Shown here piece by piece: positions 30,081 to 34,689 of a stretch of DNA of 34,689 nt. The translations under genes were made by a program, and so were the position numbers. The stretch is from Pseudomonadota bacterium. GTDB lineage: Bacteria > Pseudomonadota > Alphaproteobacteria > Rhodospirillales > Magnetospirillaceae. Position 1 is the stretch's first letter. Each line of letters opens with the position of its first letter. Below the pieces are notes generated by a model, which ran no database searches, was not told the DNA's origin, and saw only the letters and a list, made by a program, of their open reading frames with translations. The stretch spans positions 1 to 34,689 of the forward strand of contig JAJZUL010000033.1 of NCBI GenBank assembly GCA_021848545.1, written 5' to 3'.

Positions 30081-32624
30081 ATGGCCGAACGCGACCTGCT
30101 GTCCGCCCTGACCGAAGCCAGCGAAATCGGGCTGGTTCTGTTCGATTCCGGGTCGCGGATCACCCTGTGGAATCCGTGGATGGCCCGGGCGTCGGGAATC
30201 GGACCCGACGAAGCGCTGGGCAAAACCGTCACCGATCTGTTTCCCGAGCTTGCCGGGTCGCGCATCGACAAGGCCATCGGCGAAGCCACCGCCACCGGCA
30301 TGGCCGCGGTGCTGTCCTCGTCCCTCAACAAGACCCTGTTCCCGCTCAGCTGCCTCAATCGCATCGCCGACACCGCCGACAGTAGCGAGCCCATGCACCA
30401 GATCGTGGTGATCAAGCCGCTGTCGCTCGATAGCGACGGCGGGCGCATGTGTCTGGTCCAGGTTTTCGACGTCACCAGCATGGCCCAGCGCGAGGTGCTG
30501 CTGCGCCAGCAGGCCCGCACCATGGAGGCCCTGGCGGAAAATTACCGCCTGTCCGAACTGCACACCCGCGCCATCGTCGATCACACCGCCGACGCCATCG
30601 TCACCTTCGGCGAGGACGGCGCCATCGGCACCTACAATCCGGCCGCCGAAAGCATTTTCGGCTACACCCTGTCGGCCATCGTCGGCAAGAAGGTGACGGT
30701 GCTGATCCCGGCTTTGGCCAATGGCGACGGCGAACTGGTCGCCGAAGGCTTTCTCGCGGGGCGGCGCGAGGTGGTGGGCATCCGCAAATTGGGCACGCCC
30801 TTCCCCCTGGACCTGTCGCTGTCGGCCATGGAATTGGGCGGGCAACGCCTGTTCGTGGCCATCGGCCACGACATCACCCGGCGCAAACAGGCCGAGGACG
30901 AAGTCCGCGCCCAAAAGGAATGGCTGTCGACCCTGATCAACGCCCTGCCCGATCTGGTCTGTTTCACCGACGGCATGGGCCGCTGGCTGGTGGCCAATAA
31001 ATGCTATCTCGACATGGCCGGTCTGACCGCGGTCGATTATCGCGGCCGCACCGCCGCCGATCTCGCCCGCCATGCGCCGACCCAGGCCGATTTCCTGCTG
31101 GCCTCCGGCGAAACCGACGAGCGCAGCTGGACCGAGGGCATGCCCATCGCCTACGAACAGACGATCAACGCCCCGGACGGCTGCACCAAAGTCTACGACA
31201 TGCTGAAAATCCCCCTGTTCGAGCCCGACGGCAGCCGCCGCGGGCTGGTCCAGGTGGGACGCGACATCACCGACCGCAAGCTGGCCGCCGCCCGCATCCA
31301 GCATCTCGCCCATCACGACGCCCTGACCGGCCTGCCCAACCGGGTGCTGTTCCAGGAACGCCTGCGCCAGGCTTTGGCCCAGGCCAAACGCGCCGGCGAC
31401 CGGGTCGCGCTGATGTTCCTCGATCTCGACAAGTTCAAGGACGTCAACGACACGCTGGGCCATCATGTCGGCGATCTGCTGCTGCGCGCCGTGGCCAAAC
31501 GCCTGCTGCGCTGCGTGCGCGAAACCGACACCGTGGCGCGGCTGGGCGGCGACGAATTCGCCGTGCTGCTGACCAACCTGCCCGACCCCGCCGGCGCCAG
31601 CACCGTCGCCGAAGCCATCATCGCCGCCCTGGCCGACCCCTTCGGCCTGGAGGAGCACGAGGTGATGACCTCGACCTCGATCGGCATCACCGTCTTTCCC
31701 GACGATGCCGGCGACGCCGACCAGGTGCTGCGCCATGCCGATCTCGCCATGTTCCGGTCCAAGGCCGAGGGCCGCAACACCTATCATTTCTACGTCTCCG
31801 ACATGGATGCCGAAGTCCAGGCCCGCAAGGTGCTGGAACGCGACCTGCGCGCCGCCCTGGGAACCGACCAGCTCGATCTTCATTACCAGCCCCTTATCGA
31901 GGTCGCTTCGGGTCGCATCGTCGGCTGCGAGGCGCTGCTGCGCTGGCGCCACCCGGAACGGGGCTGGATCAGCCCGTCCGAATTCATTCCCGTGGCCGAA
32001 CGCACCGATCTCATCCTGCCGCTGGGGCGCTGGGTTCTGCATCAGGCCTGCCGCCAGGGACAGGCCTGGATCAGGGCCGGCCTGCCGCCTCTGAAGATGG
32101 CCGTCAATCTGTCCCCGGCCCAGTTCAAGCACCGGCCCGCTCTGCTGACCATGATTTCCGACATCCTTGATCAGACCGGCTTCGCCCCCGATCTGCTGCA
32201 ATTGGAGATCACCGAGGGCATCGCCATGCAGAATGTCGAGGGCACCATCGACCTGTTGCGGCAGTTGCGGGAGCTGGGCGCCCTGATCTCCATCGACGAT
32301 TTCGGCACCGGCTATTCGTCGCTCAACTATCTGAAGCGGTTCCCGGTGGACAAGCTCAAGATCGACCGCAGCTTCGTCGTCGATGTCGGCCTGCATCCGG
32401 GCAACGCGGCGGTGGTCGAGGCCATCGTCAATCTCGGCCATTCCCTGGGCACCCAGGTCAATGTCGAAGGGGTGGAAACCCGCCAGCAACTGGATTTCCT
32501 GATCGCCCATGGCGTTGACGAGGCCCAGGGCTTCTTTTTCAGCCGCGCCCTGCCGGCCGACGATTTCGCCGAACTGGTCCGCGAGGAGGTGCCATGGCCG
32601 TCGCGGGCGCATGTGGCCGAATGA
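30081..32624 (+). CDS. PAS-PAS-PAS-GGDEF-EAL cyclic-di-GMP protein
   Basis: This 847-residue cytosolic signalling protein has no membrane helices. Three PAS-like sensor domains occupy about residues 5-135, 160-275 and 280-405. A diguanylate cyclase domain follows with an intact GGDEF at 489-493 and an inhibitory I-site RETD at 480-483. The phosphodiesterase domain starts with EAL at 617-619 and keeps downstream motifs ('NLSPAQF', 'LEITEG', 'DDFGTGYSS', 'KLKIDRSFV', 'NVEGVET', 'QGFFFSRAL'). Both activities may therefore be possible, with PAS input deciding the direction. A good ribosome-binding site (GGGAGCGAGG) precedes the ATG. The stop overlaps the 5'-nucleotidase gene. Confidence 0.92.
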   Translation: MAERDLLSALTEASEIGLVLFDSGSRITLWNPWMARASGIGPDEALGKTVTDLFPELAGSRIDKAIGEATATGMAAVLSSSLNKTLFPLSCLNRIADTADSSEPMHQIVVIKPLSLDSDGGRMCLVQVFDVTSMAQREVLLRQQARTMEALAENYRLSELHTRAIVDHTADAIVTFGEDGAIGTYNPAAESIFGYTLSAIVGKKVTVLIPALANGDGELVAEGFLAGRREVVGIRKLGTPFPLDLSLSAMELGGQRLFVAIGHDITRRKQAEDEVRAQKEWLSTLINALPDLVCFTDGMGRWLVANKCYLDMAGLTAVDYRGRTAADLARHAPTQADFLLASGETDERSWTEGMPIAYEQTINAPDGCTKVYDMLKIPLFEPDGSRRGLVQVGRDITDRKLAAARIQHLAHHDALTGLPNRVLFQERLRQALAQAKRAGDRVALMFLDLDKFKDVNDTLGHHVGDLLLRAVAKRLLRCVRETDTVARLGGDEFAVLLTNLPDPAGASTVAEAIIAALADPFGLEEHEVMTSTSIGITVFPDDAGDADQVLRHADLAMFRSKAEGRNTYHFYVSDMDAEVQARKVLERDLRAALGTDQLDLHYQPLIEVASGRIVGCEALLRWRHPERGWISPSEFIPVAERTDLILPLGRWVLHQACRQGQAWIRAGLPPLKMAVNLSPAQFKHRPALLTMISDILDQTGFAPDLLQLEITEGIAMQNVEGTIDLLRQLRELGALISIDDFGTGYSSLNYLKRFPVDKLKIDRSFVVDVGLHPGNAAVVEAIVNLGHSLGTQVNVEGVETRQQLDFLIAHGVDEAQGFFFSRALPADDFAELVREEVPWPSRAHVAE

Positions 32625-34153
32625 AAGGCCGGATTCTTTCCGCCCTGATCATCGCCGTCCTGACGCTGGTGGCCGCGCCGAGCGGTCGGGCGGCCGACGC
32701 CACCCTGACCTTTCTGCATTTCAACGACGTCTACCATTACCGGCCCGGCAGTGACGGCAGCGGCGGACTGGCCCAACTGTCCAGCCTGATCCGGGCCGAA
32801 CGCCGGCGCCACCCCGACGCCCTGGTCACGTTCGGCGGCGATCTGTTGTCGCCGTCCCTGGCCTCCTCGATCACCAAGGGCGCCCATATGATCCGCTTCC
32901 TCAACGGAATCGGGGTCGATGTGGCGGTGGTGGGCAATCACGAATTCGATTTCGGCCCGAAAATCCTGGCCGAGCGCATCCGCCAGTCGCGATTCCCCTG
33001 GCTGGCCGCCGACGCGCTGGGAGCGGACGGCAAGCCCTGCTGCGGCGCGCGGGCCATCTGGATGCGCACCGTCCACGGGATCAAGGTCGGTTTCTTCGGC
33101 ATCATCACCGACGACACCGCCACCACCTCCAACGCCACCGATATCCGCTTCGCGCCCGAACTGGCCACGGCGCGGAAATCGGTCGAACTTTTGCGCGCCA
33201 AGGGCGCGCAGGTGGTGGTGGCCCTGACCCACCTGCCGCTGTCCCTGGATGAAACGCTGGCCCGCGACGTCAAGGGCATCGACCTGATCCTGGGCGGACA
33301 CGACCATTATCCCGTGGCCATCCGCCTGGACGGCGCCCCCATCGTCAAGGCCGGCGCGAACGCCCAATGGCTGGGAATCGTCCGTATGGCCGTCCGCACC
33401 CATCCCCACCGGCCGACCCGCGTCACCCTGCTGTCCTGGGGCTTCGTCGCCAATCGCGGCCAACCCGCCGACCCGGCCCTGGTGCCGCTGGTGACCCGGA
33501 CCGACGCCCTGGTGTCCTCGGCCCTCGACCGGCCGCTGGCCACCCTGACCGCGCCCCTGCGCGAAAGCGCGATGGCGGTGCGCGAGCGCGAAACCGCCAT
33601 CGGCGACCTGTTCGCCGACATCCTGCGAAAGCGCATGGGCGCCGACGCCGCCCTGATCAATGGCGGCGCCATCCGCGGCGACCGCCATTATCCGGCCGGC
33701 GCCACCCTGACCCTGGGCGACGTCCACCGCGAATTGCCGTTCGGCAACATCGCCGTGCTGCTGGACGTCACCGGCGGCCAATTGCGCGCGGCTTTGGAAA
33801 ACGGCCTGTCCGAGACCGCCGATCATGCCGGCCGCTTTCCCCAGGTATCGGGTCTGACCCTGACCTGGAACCCAGCGGCGCCCCCCGGCCATCGCCTGAT
33901 GGCCGTCAGCGTCGACGGCGCCCCCCTGGACCCGTTGCGCCATTACCGGCTGGCCACCACCGATTTCGTTGCCGCGGGCCATGACGGTTACGGCATGTTG
34001 CGCCACGTCCCCAGACTGACCGACCCCCGCAACGGACCGCTGCTGGCCAATGTCGTGGCCCAGGCTTTGGCCACCGCCGGCTCCATCCGGCCGCACACGT
34101 CCGGGCGGATTCGCTGCGTCGGCGGCGCCCCCCAATGCGGTGGCGAACCGTGA
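32621..34153 (+). CDS. Secreted 5'-nucleotidase / metallophosphoesterase
   Basis: This roughly 510-residue UshA-like protein has a signal peptide ('ILSALIIAVLTLVAAPSGRAADA'). The metallophosphatase domain carries 'HFNDVYH' (Asp36), 'FGGDLLSPS' (Asp74), 'GNHEFDFG' (Asn106-His107), 'LTHLPLSLDE' and 'GGHDHYP'. A C-terminal 5'-nucleotidase domain follows ('ETAIGDLFADILRKRMGADAALINGGAIRGD', 'HRELPFGNIAVLLDVTGGQL'). It probably hydrolyses nucleotides or sugar nucleotides in the periplasm. The ATG used here overlaps the GGDEF-EAL stop (ATGA). An in-frame ATG at 32594 with a strong AGGAGGT ribosome-binding site is an alternative that lengthens the signal peptide by nine residues. Confidence 0.87.
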   Translation: MKGRILSALIIAVLTLVAAPSGRAADATLTFLHFNDVYHYRPGSDGSGGLAQLSSLIRAERRRHPDALVTFGGDLLSPSLASSITKGAHMIRFLNGIGVDVAVVGNHEFDFGPKILAERIRQSRFPWLAADALGADGKPCCGARAIWMRTVHGIKVGFFGIITDDTATTSNATDIRFAPELATARKSVELLRAKGAQVVVALTHLPLSLDETLARDVKGIDLILGGHDHYPVAIRLDGAPIVKAGANAQWLGIVRMAVRTHPHRPTRVTLLSWGFVANRGQPADPALVPLVTRTDALVSSALDRPLATLTAPLRESAMAVRERETAIGDLFADILRKRMGADAALINGGAIRGDRHYPAGATLTLGDVHRELPFGNIAVLLDVTGGQLRAALENGLSETADHAGRFPQVSGLTLTWNPAAPPGHRLMAVSVDGAPLDPLRHYRLATTDFVAAGHDGYGMLRHVPRLTDPRNGPLLANVVAQALATAGSIRPHTSGRIRCVGGAPQCGGEP

Positions 34154-34155
34154 GG

Positions 34156-34689
34156 ATGGCGGCATCACCGTCCGCTCCCCGCTCCCCGCTCCACGCCCCG
34201 GTTCTTGTCGCCGGCGCCGGCGCGGCGGTGCTGCTGGACGGCGACGGGGTGTTCCACCATCTCGACCCGGCGGCGGCGGCGCAGGCTGCCCAGTCCGTCA
34301 CGCCCCTGGTCTGCCACGCCCCGTCGGTGGCGGCCCGATTGGGGCTGGAGCGCTTCGACGCCCTGGATATCCTGGAATTGTTCGCCTTTTGCCGGCCGGC
34401 GCAATTCTGCCTGCCCACCGTGCGCGGAATCGCCGCCGCGGTCGGACGCACCCTGCCCCGCGACGGGGAGGAGGCGGTCGAGATTCTGCGCGCCGCCGCC
34501 CATGACCTGCTGGACGATCTGGCGCAAACGGTGGCGCGCGCGGGCGCGGCCGAAGCCGCCCAGACCCGCGCCCTGGCCTGGACCATGGCGCGGACCGGCT
34601 GGGGCTGGGCGACGGTGGTTCTGGCCACCCTGGGCGTGAGCGGCGAAGGCGGGCGCGGCAATGCGCTCCGCGTCTGGGAGCGCCTGCCC
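34156..34689 (+). CDS. Probable DinG-type ATP-dependent helicase, N-terminal part
   Basis: The frame starts 2 nt after the nucleotidase stop and is open to the end of the window (178 codons seen). The visible part begins 'HAPVLVAGAGAAVLLDGDGVFHHLDPAAAAQ' and continues 'PLVCHAPSVAARLGLERFDALDILELFAFCRPAQFCLPTVRGIAAAVG'. This resembles the N-terminal accessory region of alphaproteobacterial DinG/Rad3-like helicases, which precedes the helicase motifs. The Walker A motif lies outside the window, so the call is not confirmed. Confidence 0.55.
   Translation, partial: MAASPSAPRSPLHAPVLVAGAGAAVLLDGDGVFHHLDPAAAAQAAQSVTPLVCHAPSVAARLGLERFDALDILELFAFCRPAQFCLPTVRGIAAAVGRTLPRDGEEAVEILRAAAHDLLDDLAQTVARAGAAEAAQTRALAWTMARTGWGWATVVLATLGVSGEGGRGNALRVWERLP

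Noticed and set aside
30012..32612. 866-codon minus-strand frame opposite the GGDEF-EAL gene
   Set aside because: The plus strand encodes complete PAS, GGDEF and EAL domains with all motifs; the antisense protein is rich in Gly/Ala/Asp/Gln with no domain.

Overview
The window is GC-rich, densely packed chromosomal DNA that suggests a chemo- or photoautotrophic alphaproteobacterium, probably of the Rhodospirillales type. This rests on the coding style, a form IAc Rubisco with an alpha-carboxysome, and the family type of the flanking housekeeping genes. No species can be named from the sequence alone. Most neighbouring genes overlap by 1-11 bases, so translational coupling is common.

Left part (1-17403, all genes on the minus strand). 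A small pterin pair (pteridine-reductase-type SDR, then folB) lies between two copies of an inverted repeat of about 60 bp. Upstream of it, in transcription order, come a dab operon and a carboxysome operon. The dab operon is dabB, a membrane protein, dabA and a PII-like gene. It encodes an energy-coupled inorganic carbon uptake system with a putative carbon/energy sensor. A 248-bp AT-rich promoter region with LysR-type dyads follows. The carboxysome operon is cbbL, cbbS, csoS2, csoSCA, csoS4A, csoS4B, (a csoS1 remnant), csoS1, a ferritin-like gene, acRAF, mcdA and mcdB, ending with cbbR. Together these encode bicarbonate accumulation, the Rubisco enzyme, its scaffold, the shell, carbonic anhydrase, a Rubisco assembly factor, the positioning system and the regulator. 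No cbbO/cbbQ activase genes are present in the window.

Middle part (17404-26721, plus strand). csoS1D (the gated tandem-BMC shell protein) and a Nudix hydrolase run divergently from dab. Then come a putative outer-membrane protein with an OmpR-type regulator and a histidine kinase, and a small secreted protein followed by a very long hairpin. A truncated secreted-protein gene is joined in frame to a lipoprotein gene. Next is a tightly overlapping four-gene cassette: thermostable-hemolysin/GNAT-like protein, AMP-dependent acid ligase, haem-oxygenase-like (HDO/TenA fold) protein and SDR. It looks like an uncharacterised small-molecule or lipid pathway and is the strongest candidate here for an undescribed system. 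A degenerate EF-hand protein follows.

Right part (26744-34689). ApbE and a phage-type protein of unknown function are on the minus strand. A relic follows: a tRNA 3' fragment, the C-terminal end of a PIN toxin, and an intact ribbon-helix-helix antitoxin. It is bounded on the right by a complete tRNA-Thr(CGU) gene whose 3' half matches the fragment. Then come a TerB-like protein, a PAS-GGDEF-EAL cyclic-di-GMP protein coupled to a secreted 5'-nucleotidase, and the 5' end of a probable DinG-type helicase that runs off the window.
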